Of a stretch of 64,000 bases of DNA, positions 23,126 to 33,299 are shown in pieces. The first letter of the stretch is position 1, and every line of letters begins with the position of its first letter. Under the pieces are notes generated by a model that saw only the letters and a list, made by a program, of their open reading frames with translations, was not told where the DNA came from and ran no database searches. Origin of the DNA: Prorocentrum cordatum (Eukaryota > Sar > Dinophyceae > Prorocentrales > Prorocentraceae); assembly GCA_963575745.1 (NCBI GenBank), contig CAUYUJ010013980.1, positions 170,001 to 234,000 of the forward strand, written 5' to 3'. Position numbers and translations under genes: made by a program.

Positions 23126-23164
23126 GCCAGGGTTCTTGGCCTCCCAGATGGGACTGGAGAAGAG

Positions 23165-23340
23165 GGGGTCGGAGGATCGCGCCGCATCGCCGATGCATCG
23201 CCGATGCGGCTCGACGTGGAGCCCGACTTGCTTCATGTCGACATCGCCGATGCATCGCCCACGTCGACGATGCATCGCCAGTGCACGGCCGATGCATCGC
23301 CGATGCGTCGCCGATGTATCTGCGATGCGGCTCTAAGGGT
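23165..23340. mobile_element. Foldback element family E, copy 1
   Basis: The left end GGATCGCGCCGCATCGCC is mirrored, imperfectly, by GCGATGCGGC at the right. The interior is dense in GATGCATCGCC words, themselves nearly palindromic. The full copy is at 45437-45647. Confidence 0.55.
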
Positions 23341-23355
23341 TGCATTGACCTGGGC

Positions 23356-23532
23356 TACAGTCGACCCGCATGGGCAGGATGGGCAACCTTTCCAAGAGTA
23401 CCCTTGCATCCTTCCTTCCTCGAACCATCCGTGGTCACTTTCGTTGGCCGCGCCCCGCTCGAAAAACTTCGAAACGGCCTGTCAAGGCCCTTGCATCCTT
23501 ATCGCGCATCCTTCTGATACGGGCCGACTGTA
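23356..23532. mobile_element. Foldback element family A, copy 2
   Basis: TACAGTCGACCCGCAT at the left and ATACGGGCCGACTGTA at the right. The interior is homologous to copies 1 and 3. Its right end abuts family C copy 2 without a gap. Confidence 0.7.
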
Positions 23533-23690
23533 CCAGCCTGGAACATGTCCCTACCCCTATGATTGGCATCGCTTCTTCTCGATGCCGATCTTGAGGATTT
23601 CCGTAAGTTTCGAGGGCGCATCCCTAAGGCTGGCATCGCCCCGTGGCCTATACATCTTAGGGATCGGGGTCAGTTCGAATCGTGTGGGGC
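23531..23690. mobile_element. Foldback element family C, copy 2
   Basis: CCAGCCTGGAACATGTCCC on the left and ATCTTAGGGATCGGGGTCAG on the right. GATTGGCATCG pairs with inner GGCATCGCC words. Homologous to 11034-11200. Confidence 0.6.
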
Positions 23691-23827
23691 TGGGGCCAAA
23701 AGGAGGGTTGCGCGAGCTCTGCTGCGTGGGCCCCAGATCCCCGCGGATTTGGGCGCTCTCCTCGGTGCACCCAGGTGCCTCTCGGGTGCGGGGAGGCGCA
23801 GTGGAAGCCAGCTGCGGGAGCTGATCG

Positions 23828-23890
23828 GGGTTCCAGAGACGGGGGTCAATGCAAACGGGGGTCAGTCAGAGCGCTGGATCTTTCGAAGAG
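23828..23890 (+). repeat. Direct repeat G, copy 2
   Basis: GAGACGGGGGTCAATGCAAA, then GTCAGTCAGAGCGC, then GGATCTT. The family D element follows immediately. Confidence 0.6.
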
Positions 23891-24072
23891 GAACAACATG
23901 CCACAGACGCAAACTTTTCGCGCTCCGCGCGGATTTCTTGATCCGTCCTGGGCCCCCCCTGGCGGCGCCTCCGGCGCCGCCCCTGGCGCGCTCCGCGCGC
24001 CAGAGAGGATGGTCCAGCGCAGATCCAAGAAATTCGCGCGGAGCGCCAAGAGTTTGTGCTCATGCCGCATTT
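23891..24072. mobile_element. Foldback element family D, copy 2
   Basis: Left arm GCAAACTTTTCGCGCTCCG then CGGATTTCTTGATC. Right arm GATCCAAGAAATTCGCGCG then AGCGCCAAGAGTTTGTGC. The centre is GGCGGCGCCTCCGGCGCCGC. It is flanked on both sides by direct repeat G. Confidence 0.65.
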
Positions 24073-24086
24073 GATCCTTCTATGGT

Positions 24087-24160
24087 CGGGGTTCAACAGA
24101 CTGGGGTCAATGCAAACGGAGGTCAGTCAGAGCCCCGGATCTTGCAGGATCCTACAATTC
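24087..24160 (+). repeat. Direct repeat G, copy 3
   Basis: CAGACTGGGGTCAATGCAAA, then GGTCAGTCAGAGCCC, then GGATCTTGCAGGATCCT. Confidence 0.6.
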
Positions 24161-24476
24161 CCAGGGGTGCATTGAACTGGGTTAACGGCCACATAAGCTA
24201 GCAGGACCCCGCATGATCTTGCAGGATCCTGCGAATAGCCCGATTGCCCCGGGCTTGGACTGACCCGGTTGCTTGACTTGAGAGCTCAGGGGAGAAGATT
24301 GTAAGCATTGTCTTCCTGAGATCCCATCGCCTTTGGCATTTCAATCAAGCAGTGGCGAGGCGTCCTGGCTGGCCTATGGGACAACCAAGGAATGTTCTAG
24401 GAACGTTGTGTGGTTTGCACGAAATGTTCATGTTCTTACACACTTCTGGCTGAGACCGTCGTGGCCTACAGTCAAC

Positions 24477-24643
24477 CCGCATAATAAGGATGGGCAACCT
24501 GCCCAAGGGTACCTTTACATCCTTGCCCCTTCGGCCCATCCGTGGCCACTTTCGCTGGCCAACCTCGTTCGAGAAGCGTTCACATGGGCTTTCCAAGGCC
24601 CTTGCATCCTTACCGCGGCTCCTTCTGATACGGGTTGACTGTA
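24477..24643. mobile_element. Foldback element family A, copy 3
   Basis: TACAGTCAACCCGCAT and ATACGGGTTGACTGTA are near-perfect 16-bp terminal inverted repeats, the best in this family. Confidence 0.75.
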
Positions 24644-24649
24644 ACACAT

Positions 24650-25205
24650 CGGGCTCGTGTTCTAAGAACACTGCTGCTGTTCTTAGAATATTCGCGAAAT
24701 CGTGAAATCTAGGATCATCCATTTGTAGGACCATCATAACTCCAGGACGGTCGGCCCTCGCTCAACTCAAGGCCAGGAGAGGGGGGTGGCAAAGCGAGGC
24801 AGCTTGGTAGGCACGATGTTCTGCAGCTTGCTCGTCTGAATTGCTCCCCTCTTGAGTGTACTTATCTCTGGCCGGAATACTTTCACGGAGTTCGCCGCCA
24901 AAATTCCCATCGTCTTTGTGCTCTTCGCGCCCAGGAGGGGGAGCATTCGAGACTTTTGGCAAAAAGAAGCGTTACGTATCTTCCGCCTGCTGGTAACCGT
25001 GTTTGTGAAGCCATTCCGAGAGGAAACGAATCCGCGCTTGTGCGCGTGACGGGCATGCGCGCTTCTGATCTTCATGCGGCGCTGCGTACTAAAAGGAATC
25101 CCTTCCTCAAGGGTCGCAAACATAATCGGCGGCACAGCGTGAAAAGCCTCCATCATAAACGTGGTTGCGTGAGCCACCACTACCTCGAGGTCCGATGGGC
25201 AGGTG
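24650..25205. other. Unassigned interval with a non-repetitive minus-strand open frame
   Basis: The minus strand is open for 137 codons (25180 to 24767) and the protein is not low-complexity. No domain is recognised and competing frames exist, so I do not call a gene. Confidence 0.25.
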
Positions 25206-25211
25206 CACCTT

Positions 25212-25272
25212 TGGCAGGTCGGAGGAGGAGGAGGAGGAGGACGAGGAGGAGGAGGAGGAGGAGGAGGAGGAT
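25212..25272. repeat. GGA trinucleotide tract
   Basis: GGA repeat of about 60 bp with two GAC interruptions. Confidence 0.85.
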
Positions 25273-25359
25273 GAAGTTCTCTCGCCCTCTCTCCCTGTGT
25301 ATCATCCTTCCCTCTCGATGCCTTTGTTTCTCACTCTTTGTCTGCATTTCTGTCTGTCT

Positions 25360-25455
25360 GCCTGTCCGTCTCTCTCTTTCTCTCTCTCTCTTTCTTGCAT
25401 TCCCTCTCAATATACCTCTCTCTTTATCTCTCTCTCTCTCTCTCTTGAATCATCT
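25360..25455. repeat. CT dinucleotide-rich tract
   Basis: TCTCTCTC runs interrupted by TTGCATTCCC and ATATACC. Confidence 0.8.
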
Positions 25456-25459
25456 TTCT

Positions 25460-26170
25460 CTCTGTGTCACCTGTGAAATGGCAGACTCTTTCCATCGGTT
25501 GCAGACTCGAGTAAAATCAGTCTTGCGGAGGCAGTGGCTTTCACACCACCTTCGTCCTCTTCCAGAGCCCTGGTCGACGTGATCTGGGGCTTTGGAGGTC
25601 GTGTTGACGCAGGGTCTCCTGCACTGCCGACAAGGCCAGCGCACGCGATCTTCCTTGCGCAGCCAAGGCTCCGTGGGCCCTCAAATTTGATGATCAGGGG
25701 GGGGGAGGGACGTAGTCTCAGAGGGTGGATGGGGTGAGGGAGAGGAGGAGGAGGTCGGGCGGGACTGGGACAAGGATGAATCCGTTCCAGAGCGTTCCAG
25801 AACGCTCTCAGAGCGTCTCGAAACGCTCTGAGAAGGCTGGAGTGCCCGATGCATCTTCCAGAGCCCCCGGATCTCAGAGATTCTTGGTTTATCTTCTTCC
25901 GACTTTGTTCTCGTCCTGGCTTCATCTTACGAGGAGGTTCAGGCAGCTCCAGGGTGGGCTGCGCGGGCTCTTCCTTGACTTTCCAGCCTGGTGTGCCTGC
26001 GCACGACTCGCTTCCGTGACGTGCGAGTGTGTGGAAGGGGGCGGATGTGTGGGAGGAGGAATGGAGGATCAGTATCGTTCAACCGACCCTTGGGTGCCAA
26101 TACGAGTATGCATCGTTCTTGAGTGTTCGTCTGTCGACCCGACCGAAACCGGAGAGCAGGCGTACCCCTC
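25460..26170. other. No gene recognised
   Basis: Contains a short CCAGAGCGTTCCAGAACGCT palindromic stretch near 25790 that resembles one near 37950. No protein identified. Confidence 0.35.
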
Positions 26171-26175
26171 GGGTC

Positions 26176-26510
26176 CCTAGGCCCATCCAAGCTGTGCCTA
26201 CCCCTAGGCTTACCCCGCCCGAGGGCCTGCCCTGGGGCCCCTAGGGCCTACCCCTAGGCCTACCCTAGGCCTGCCCCAAGGGTCTACCCATTGCCTAGCC
26301 TAGGCTAGGCTGATCCTCAGGGCCTACCCGTAGGCCAACCCTCCGCCTCCCCCTAGAGAATACTCCTAGGCCTGCCCCCAGGGCCTGCCCCCGGGGCCTG
26401 CCCCTAGGCCTACCCTATAGGCCTACCCCCTGGACCCTAGGCTGGGGGTTCTTCAGGCTACCCTAAGGCCCAGGGCCTAGGGTAGGGCCTAGTCTAGCCT
26501 AGGCCCTCGG
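26176..26510. repeat. CCTAGGCCTACCC repeat
   Basis: About 330 bp of CCTACCCCTAGG, CCTGCCCCTAGGCC and similar words at ~12-bp spacing, rich in the palindromes CCTAGG and AGGCCT. Confidence 0.85.
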
Positions 26511-26514
26511 GGCT

Positions 26515-27535
26515 CCGTATCTCTGAGGAGGCCGCGGCGCCCGATGCATCCTCCAGAGCCGCCGCATCTCGGAGATCCCGGAATCATCCCTGTCCGATGT
26601 TGCGTCTGTCCTGGCCTCGCCCTGACGCGTGCGCGGGCGCTGGCCGCCTCCGGGGCAGCTCGTCCGACGGCGCAGGCGTGGGATTCCGATGCTTCCTCGA
26701 GGGCGCTTGCGGCGGGCGCCCGTTTCGCCGAGGTCGCCCGCGCGGAGGCGCCGGGGCGCGGAGTGGGGAGTCGAGGCGTGGACCTCTTGGACGTGGCCAT
26801 CGTCATCGTACTTGTGTGCGTGTCTTGGGCATGGGTAGGGGGCCAGATGCGAACCCTACCCCATACCCCCCCCCGATTTTTTAAGGGGAGGGTGGGGTTC
26901 CCTTCGCTCGTGAGCTCCCGAACGACGTGAACCCGACCCTCCCCTCCAGAAATCGTGGATAGACCTATTAAGGAATTGGCCGGTTTCGGTTCGCGAGAGG
27001 GCGTCGCGGCCGTCTTTTTTGCGGGTCCAGGTCCGTCGGTTTCGGTCTCAGGCCGTTTTCGCTCAGGTGAGGTTTACTAAAGGGAGGTTTGTCCACCGCC
27101 GAGTACTTGTATGCGTGTCTTGGGCATGGGCATCCTGCCTCAGTTCAGTGCGTAAAAGGGTGGTGAAGGTATGGCGGATCTCATGGACTGCCAGAGGGTC
27201 CCAGGGTCCCCGTCGTGACCTGCAACTGCTGGGCTCGGCAAGCCCGCGATTGGCTCCCTGCTGGGTGCAGCGCCCGCGGGCGCCCTCCGACAAGATGGGC
27301 CGACCAACTTCCGCTGAGCCCCTGCGGCATGCAGCCGCGCACCCGCACGGCTCGAGCTCGGCGCTCGCTCGCTCGCTCGCCCAAGGACGTACTCGCTGGA
27401 GCTGTCCGGCCAGCTGTCCTTCGGCGCCGCGGGGTCGGTGCTCAGCGGGATGCTGTTCCGCATGGGCCCTCGGGAGGGGGGAGGCGCGGGCTCCCTCAGG
27501 CCGCCTTCTCACCTGGGCCCAGAGCAGATGCGGCC
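26515..27535. other. No gene recognised
   Basis: GC-rich interval. TTGTGTGCGTGTCTTGGGCAT near 26812 is repeated near 27110 (TTGTATGCGTGTCTTGGGCA), a short direct duplication. No credible gene. Confidence 0.35.
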
Positions 27536-27539
27536 GAAT

Positions 27540-28013
27540 CGCCGATGCAGGAGGGGGGAGGAAGAAGGAGGGAGGGTGGCGAGGGAGGGAAGGACGGATG
27601 AAGGACGGAGGAGGGGCAGGAGGAGGAGAAGGAGGAGGAGGAGGAGGAGGAGGGAGGAGGAGGAGGAGGGGGAGGAGGAGGGAGGATGAGGAGGAGGAGC
27701 AGGAGGAGGAGGAGCAGGATGAGGAGGAGGAGGAGGAGGAGGAGGAGGAGGGGGAGGATGAGGAGGGAAAGAAAGAAGATGCTGATGCTGATGCTGATGA
27801 TGCTTGTGATGATGATGCTGATGATGATGATGCTGCTGATGATGATGACGATGATGATGATGATGCTGCTGATGATGATGATGGCGATGATGATGATGCT
27901 GATGATGATGATGATGATGATGATACTGATGCTGCTGATGATGATGAAGGTGATGAAGATGATGATGCTGATGATGATGATGCTGATGATGATCATGATG
28001 ATGATGAGGAGGA
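27540..28013. repeat. GGA tract followed by GAT tract
   Basis: Purine GGA/GAG repeats to about 27775, then GAT/GCT repeats to about 28013. A 340-codon + frame running through it ends in poly-Asp and is not supported as a gene. Confidence 0.85.
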
Positions 28014-28244
28014 GGAGCTGCAGGCTCGGTATGGTGCGTGAGAGAATGTGATGAAGCCAAGCCAGGCCCACCCCATGACCCTCGCCCCCAGGCGGGGACC
28101 AGGGTGGAGGAGGGGAAAGCACAACCAGGCCCACACCACCACCCTTCTCGCAATGAGTGGCTGGGGTGGAAACGCGGGCGCTCTCCAGGAAGCGGCCGCC
28201 CCGAGGCAGTGGTGGCAGAAGCTGGCTACAAGATGTCATCAGCT

Positions 28245-28323
28245 GTAAGTCAAGCATGTCATGGCCTCAAGATGCCATGGCAAACGGAACGCCGTGTCCG
28301 TACCATGTTCAGTGCCTTTGCAG
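28245..28323 (+). other. Candidate intron (79 nt)
   Basis: AGCT|GTAAGT at the left and CCTTTGCAG|G at the right are canonical splice signals. Joining across them links the open frame ending SWLQDVIS with LHTSCCAYVFG upstream of the RRM gene. The splice sites are seen. Use is inferred. Confidence 0.35.
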
Positions 28324-28325
28324 GT

Positions 28326-29670
28326 CTACACACCTCCTGCTGTGCGTATGTATTCGGTCCTCTCCGCTTCGCGGACATCACGAGGAGCAGAAGGGACGTG
28401 GAGGAACTGCAACTGCTGGAGGGGCGAGATAGCGACGTGGAAGACAGCTACGACGACAGCGCTAGGGACGACGACTTGCACGAATTTGTTGTGCAGGCCG
28501 ATGCTGCGGCCGTGGCCTCCTGGCTACAGGTAGTGCCACACACACAAAGCCCGGACCCAGTCCGTGTCCGACGCCTGCCTCTTGGAGGCCATGCATGGAC
28601 ACCGAACCATCGTCCAGCTGCCCATCGCCGATATCAGAAGTCAAAGAAAACTCCGTCAGGCTTTGTTTCAAATGGGTGCGTGCATCAAGAGAAGACGAAC
28701 GACGTGAGCGGATGCAGCTTCGGTGCGGCGGGGAGCAAAGGGCCGGCAGTGGCAGCGGGCAGTGGCGGCGTGGGCGGCAGTGGCGGCATGGGCACCGATA
28801 AGCACGGGCCTGGCGTCACCAGCTATGCGGGAGGTGACGCGAAGCGAAAACCCGACGCCATCGGCTATCAGCGCGGTGGCGCGAAGCACAAGCCCGACGT
28901 CGTCAGCTACGTGGGCGAGTGCGGGAGCTCCTCAGAGGAGGCCAGAGCGACCGCGGCTAGACAGGCCATCGAGGACACGCACGCCATGTATTGCCCCCTC
29001 GAGCAGGTCGACGAGGAGATGGGCTACACCACCACCAGCCAGCTGGATCACAACGGTGACATGCGTGCGCGCTGGGAATGGGCCCGGTGCCTTGGGCCGA
29101 GGTGCGACGAAGAGAACGGCAGTGGAAGCTCGAAAAGGGACGGCAGTGGCAGCTCAGGGGCATTTGTTGCTGGTACACCGTGCGAGAGGGGACGGCAGTG
29201 GCAACTCGGCTATGAGAGAAGGGACGGCATGGGCAGCAGTGGTGCTGTGAGAGAGGGGGCGGCAGGGGCTGGGCTGTACGAGGGTCATCATGAGCTCGAA
29301 GAGGGCGACGAGGAGCCCGAGGAGGAGAGCTATGAGTCGGATGGGGACGGCGAAAAGGCACTGGACGAGACGGAGGAAGAGGAGGAGACTTCGAACACGT
29401 CATCAGCTACAGACGAGGACAAGTCGGTCTACATAGGAAACCTCGATTGCGACCTGGACTGACGCATCCTCAAATGCAATTTGAAACAAGCGGGCACCGT
29501 GCACTATCTACTGCAAATTGCACACCGAGGGCGGCACTTACAACGGCAGGTCATTCGGGCACGGGCGCGTGTGCTGTTCCTCCAGCGAGGAGGTCAGAGA
29601 GGCCATTGCCACCTTCGACGAGACGGAACTCGTGGGCCGATTGACCCGGGTCAGGCGTCGGAGAAGGTAG
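28326..29670 (+). pseudogene. Disrupted RRM-domain RNA-binding protein gene
   Basis: The strongest part is an RRM split by lesions. RNP2 is seen as KSVYIGNL at about 29421-29444, after an acidic Glu/Asp-rich stretch. TGA at 29460-29462 interrupts it. The same frame resumes as ILKCNLKQAGTVHYL (29466-29510). From about 29521 the next frame gives NGRSFGHGRVCC (RNP1-like) and EEVREAIATFDETELVGRL, ending at TAG 29668-29670. An acidic region followed by a single RRM resembles nuclear poly(A)-binding proteins of the PABPN1 type, but any single-RRM protein is possible. Upstream, frame 3 gives an acidic segment to 28529. A 31-base gap with GT..AG ends (28530-28560) then joins in phase to an open stretch in another frame (SVSDACLLEAMHGHRTIVQL, from 28561). 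A GTAAGT...TTTGCAG pair bounds 28245-28323. The gene is therefore either a pseudogene or a multi-exon gene with errors. Confidence 0.5.
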
Positions 29671-29857
29671 TGCAAGTCGCTGTTGTGAAAGACTGCGCCG
29701 GCACCAGGATCTACATCGTCAGCTACACACCGACCACCGCGTGCGAGAAGAAGTTCAGAGCGACGGCGGCTGCAAGGTCGGGCCCTGAACCCTGGCGATG
29801 CTGAGATTGCTGTGGGGATGCTTCGTAGCAGTGCAAGAGGGAAGAGGAGGCAGGAAG

Positions 29858-29877
29858 GATGATGATGATGATGATGC

Positions 29878-29918
<41 letters not shown>

Positions 29919-30150
29919 CTGATGCTGATGATGATGATGATGAGGAAAGATGAGACAAGTTAGAACAACAGGGGAGTGAGGAGAGATCATGATGGAGGAG
30001 CAGGAGGACAAGGAGGATGATGATGAGGAGGAGGAGGAGGATATGAGGAGGAGGAGGAGGAGAAGGAGGAAGAGGAGGAGGAGGAACAGGAGGAAGAAGA
30101 GGAGCAGGAGGAGGAAGAGGTGGAGGAGGAGGAGGAGGAGGAAGACACGC
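29858..30150. repeat. GAT tract then GGA tract
   Basis: GAT/GCT repeats at 29858-29943 and GGA/GAA repeats at about 29993-30150. Confidence 0.85.
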
Positions 30151-30159
30151 AATAAGTAT

Positions 30160-31780
30160 CATACGAATACGAATAGTGTTTAAGAAAATAAGAGATACTT
30201 AAGAAGAGCAATACCAATACTAGCCATACTGTGGGAGCTCATATATAACGAAACGCAATCATAGCACTAATGCTACTAACTGTCGCAGAATTTGTATTGG
30301 CAACGTTAAGAGTCATAAGAAGATGAGTAATCAGGAAACTGATAATCAAATTATCCACAACACGAATAAACAATTTTTTAAATGGTTCAAACAGGAGTAG
30401 GACAGGGAGGAGGAGAATGAGGAGGAGGAGGACAAGAGGAAACGGTGGAGGAGGAGGAGAAGGAGGAGGAGGGAGGGCGAGGAGAAGGTGGTGGAGGAGG
30501 GGAGTTAGTAATTTCATTATCGATCATAACAATGATGAGATACTAACCATGCCAATGAAAAACAACTTTATGAGAAACATCGTAAGGAATACTGATGTGA
30601 TTAATCAGACATCCAAGGCGCACAATATTTATACTACTATTCAGACGAATCGTGATATCAGTAAAAGGGCGGGGAACCATGATCATCACCATAAGATCAA
30701 TAATGTTATTAACCGCATGCCGATGATAATAAAGGGACCCCCCCTTCAGCGTTTAGAGTTGATTATCGTCGCCCTATACAAAATTCAAATTGGGCGGCGA
30801 GCGCTGAGGCCGAACTTCATTATCACCTCGAAACGCTATGTTGAGATAGCAACATCAAGCGATGATGATATAGCAACATCAAGCGAAGCGATCACACTTT
30901 TTCAGGATGTGTCAAGCGAAACCAATAATTTTGGGAGGCAGACTCAAACGAACCGAGCAATGTTCCAAGGATGTCTCAAGGATGTTTCAAGCTAAGCCAG
31001 CAACTTTTTTCTTTTTATTTATATTTTTTATTATCTTCCTTTTTATATATGTATCTATCCCCGCGCGCGCCTGAACTTTTTAATCTCTGGGGTTGATTAC
31101 CCATGGAAAGGGGAGCACATGAGCTACCCTACATGAGCACTTAAAAAACAATTTCCATAAAGCGCTTGTAAATTAAAATTGATAGATTTGTAACTTTCCA
31201 TTTTTTCCGTTCTTCTTCTCTTCTTCTTCTTCTCTTCTTCTTCTCTTCTTAGTATTATTCTACTTTCCTCTTCTTATTTTATATTTCTATCTGTCCTCAC
31301 GCTCGCCTGAACTTTTTTATCCCTGGGGTTGATTATCCATGGAAAATGAAGCACATGAGCTACCCTACACGAGCACTTAAAAAATCAATTTTCATAAAGC
31401 GTTTGTAAATTAAAATTGATAGATTTGGAACTTTGGATTTTTCCTTTCTTCGTCCTCTTCTTATTCTCCTCTTCTTCTTCTTTCTTATTATTCTTCTACT
31501 GTATTCTTCTTCTTTTATATTTCTCTCTGTCCCCACGCTCGCCTGAACTTTTTTTATCTCTGGGGTTGATTATCCATGGAAATTGAGGCACATGAGCTAC
31601 CTACCCTACACGAGCACTTACAAAAAAACAATTTTCATAAAGCGCTTGTAAATAAAATCTAATAGATTTGAAACTCGAGATTTTTTCTTCTTTTCCTCCG
31701 AGCGAAACAAGGGATTTGTCGAGGATGTCTCCAGCGAGATAAGCCATTGTTGAGGATATTTCTATGAAAACTAAACGCCA
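30160..31780. other. AT-rich island
   Basis: Base composition drops sharply in GC compared with both flanks. It includes GATAATAATG-like stretches, GATATAGCAACATCAAGCGA duplicated near 30845-30885, and the 236-bp tandem repeat. A 192-codon + frame across 30417-30995 begins in GGA repeat and is not convincing as a gene. Confidence 0.6.
31040..31690 (+). repeat. 236-bp tandem repeat (about 2.7 units)
   Basis: The word CGCCTGAACTTTTT recurs at 31068, 31304 and 31540, a 236-bp period each time. Each unit also has GGGGTTGATTA.CCATGG, CACATGAGCTACCCTACA and a TTTCTTC-rich end. Units are about 90% alike by eye. Confidence 0.85.
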
Positions 31781-31989
31781 AGGATGTCTCAAAACGTGCT
31801 CGGCTTGGTCTCCTCTTGATCATCTCTTACTTCGAGATTATGCTGAGGTCTGCTGGGCTACTTTTATTATCTCTCCCTGAACCCCGAACTTTATTATCCC
31901 CTAGTGTTTATTCTCACGGGCATGAGGTTACTAATATGACTAAACATGTGATACGCACATACACAAGAAGAGTAAGCATAATCAGCAAA

Positions 31990-32090
31990 AGGAGGAGGAG
32001 CAGGAGGAGGAGAAGGGCGAGGAGGAGGGAGGAGGAGGAGGAGGAGGATGAGAAGGAGAAGGAAGGGGAGGAGGAGGAAGAAGGTGGCAG
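31990..32090. repeat. GGA-rich tract
   Basis: Imperfect GGA/GAA repeat. Similar blocks lie at 32310-32396 and 32597-32665. Confidence 0.8.
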
Positions 32091-33114
32091 GAGAAAGAAC
32101 CCATATTCCCTCGCGATGTTGAAACATGAAAGCGTTTGTCTTGTTCCTTCCAATTTCGAGCCCCACGGCCCCTCACAGGACACCAGCTGTCAAAAAACGA
32201 CTCGGGATGGAAAACCGTCCCTGGGGAAGGGGTCGAGAACTCCAGGATCCTTGTTGTGAATCGAAGCGCCACGTCGGGGATATTGGGAGGACAGGGAAAA
32301 GTAGGGAGGAAGGAAGAAGAGGAGGAGGAGGATGATGATAAGGAGGAGGATGATGAGGAGGAGGAGGAGGAAAAGGAGGAGGAGGAGGAGGAGGATGGAA
32401 GATTCAGGATGTATGTTTTGAGCGTGTGGGGCGGTTTCTGTAAGCCTCCGAAATATTTCCGAGTGGAAGAACAGGCTCATTTGGTGCGCTCGCGCCAGAT
32501 CTGATATCCGACCCCTCCCACCCCTTTCCGATCGGTGGGAGGAGGACAGTACCAGCAGAGGGATTAGAGCAGTAGACGCCCGTGGTGCGTAGTTGTCGAG
32601 GAGGAGATAGAGGAGGACGAGGAGGAACAGGAGGAAGAGGAGGAAGATGAAGAGGAGGAGGAGAACTGAGGATCGAGGACTGAAGTTTTTGGACGCATTG
32701 GGGATCGAGGATCGCAGGTTGGGGGGGAGGGGAGGGGAGTGTTTGTTGACCCTTTTCGGGCCTCTTTGTGCTACAGCCTCTGCGCCATCATACACCGTTG
32801 GGCCTCCGGAGGCGTCGGAGCATTCCACTGCATGTGGAGTACGGGGGCCCTCGAAGTGCTTCCACAGGTCTTCGCCATCTCCGGCGCACTCCTCGCAGGC
32901 AGGGACGTGCGACGGAGCCGCTGCCTGAGGAGCGTGGCCCCAGGAGCTGGCAGCAGAGCCCGACGCACATCCCGACGTGTCCCGTGCTCGTCCTCCCTGC
33001 CCCCTTGGCTGCTGCTGTGGCCGCCTGCCGCTGCCTCTGGTGCTTTCTCTCTGCTGTTGCAGCTCGTCGCCCCCCTCTTCCCTGCGATTCTCCTCCCAAG
33101 GTTCCCCCTGTTGT

Positions 33115-33275
33115 TCTTCCTCCTCCTCCTGCTCCTCCTCCTCCTTCGCCTCTCCTTCCTTCTTCCTCCTTCCTCATTCCTCCTTCCTCCTCCCTCCCCA
33201 TTCTTCCAAGTTTTTCGTCTGTCCTCCTCATCATCCTTCCCTCGTCATCGTCGTCGTCCTCCTCCTCCTCCAATT
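33115..33275. repeat. CTC/TTCC pyrimidine tract
   Basis: CTCCTC and CCTTCCTCCTTCC runs with CGTCGTC interruptions. Confidence 0.75.
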
Positions 33276-33299
33276 ATCCTTCCCTTCATGCCTCACCGA

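Noticed and set aside
24767-25180. 137-codon minus-strand frame, not low-complexity
   Set aside because: No domain recognised, a second overlapping minus frame looks equally plausible, and no splice or homology evidence is available. Left unassigned.
27019-28041. 340-codon plus-strand frame ending in poly-Asp
   Set aside because: Two thirds is GGA and GAT repeat and the remainder shows no motif.
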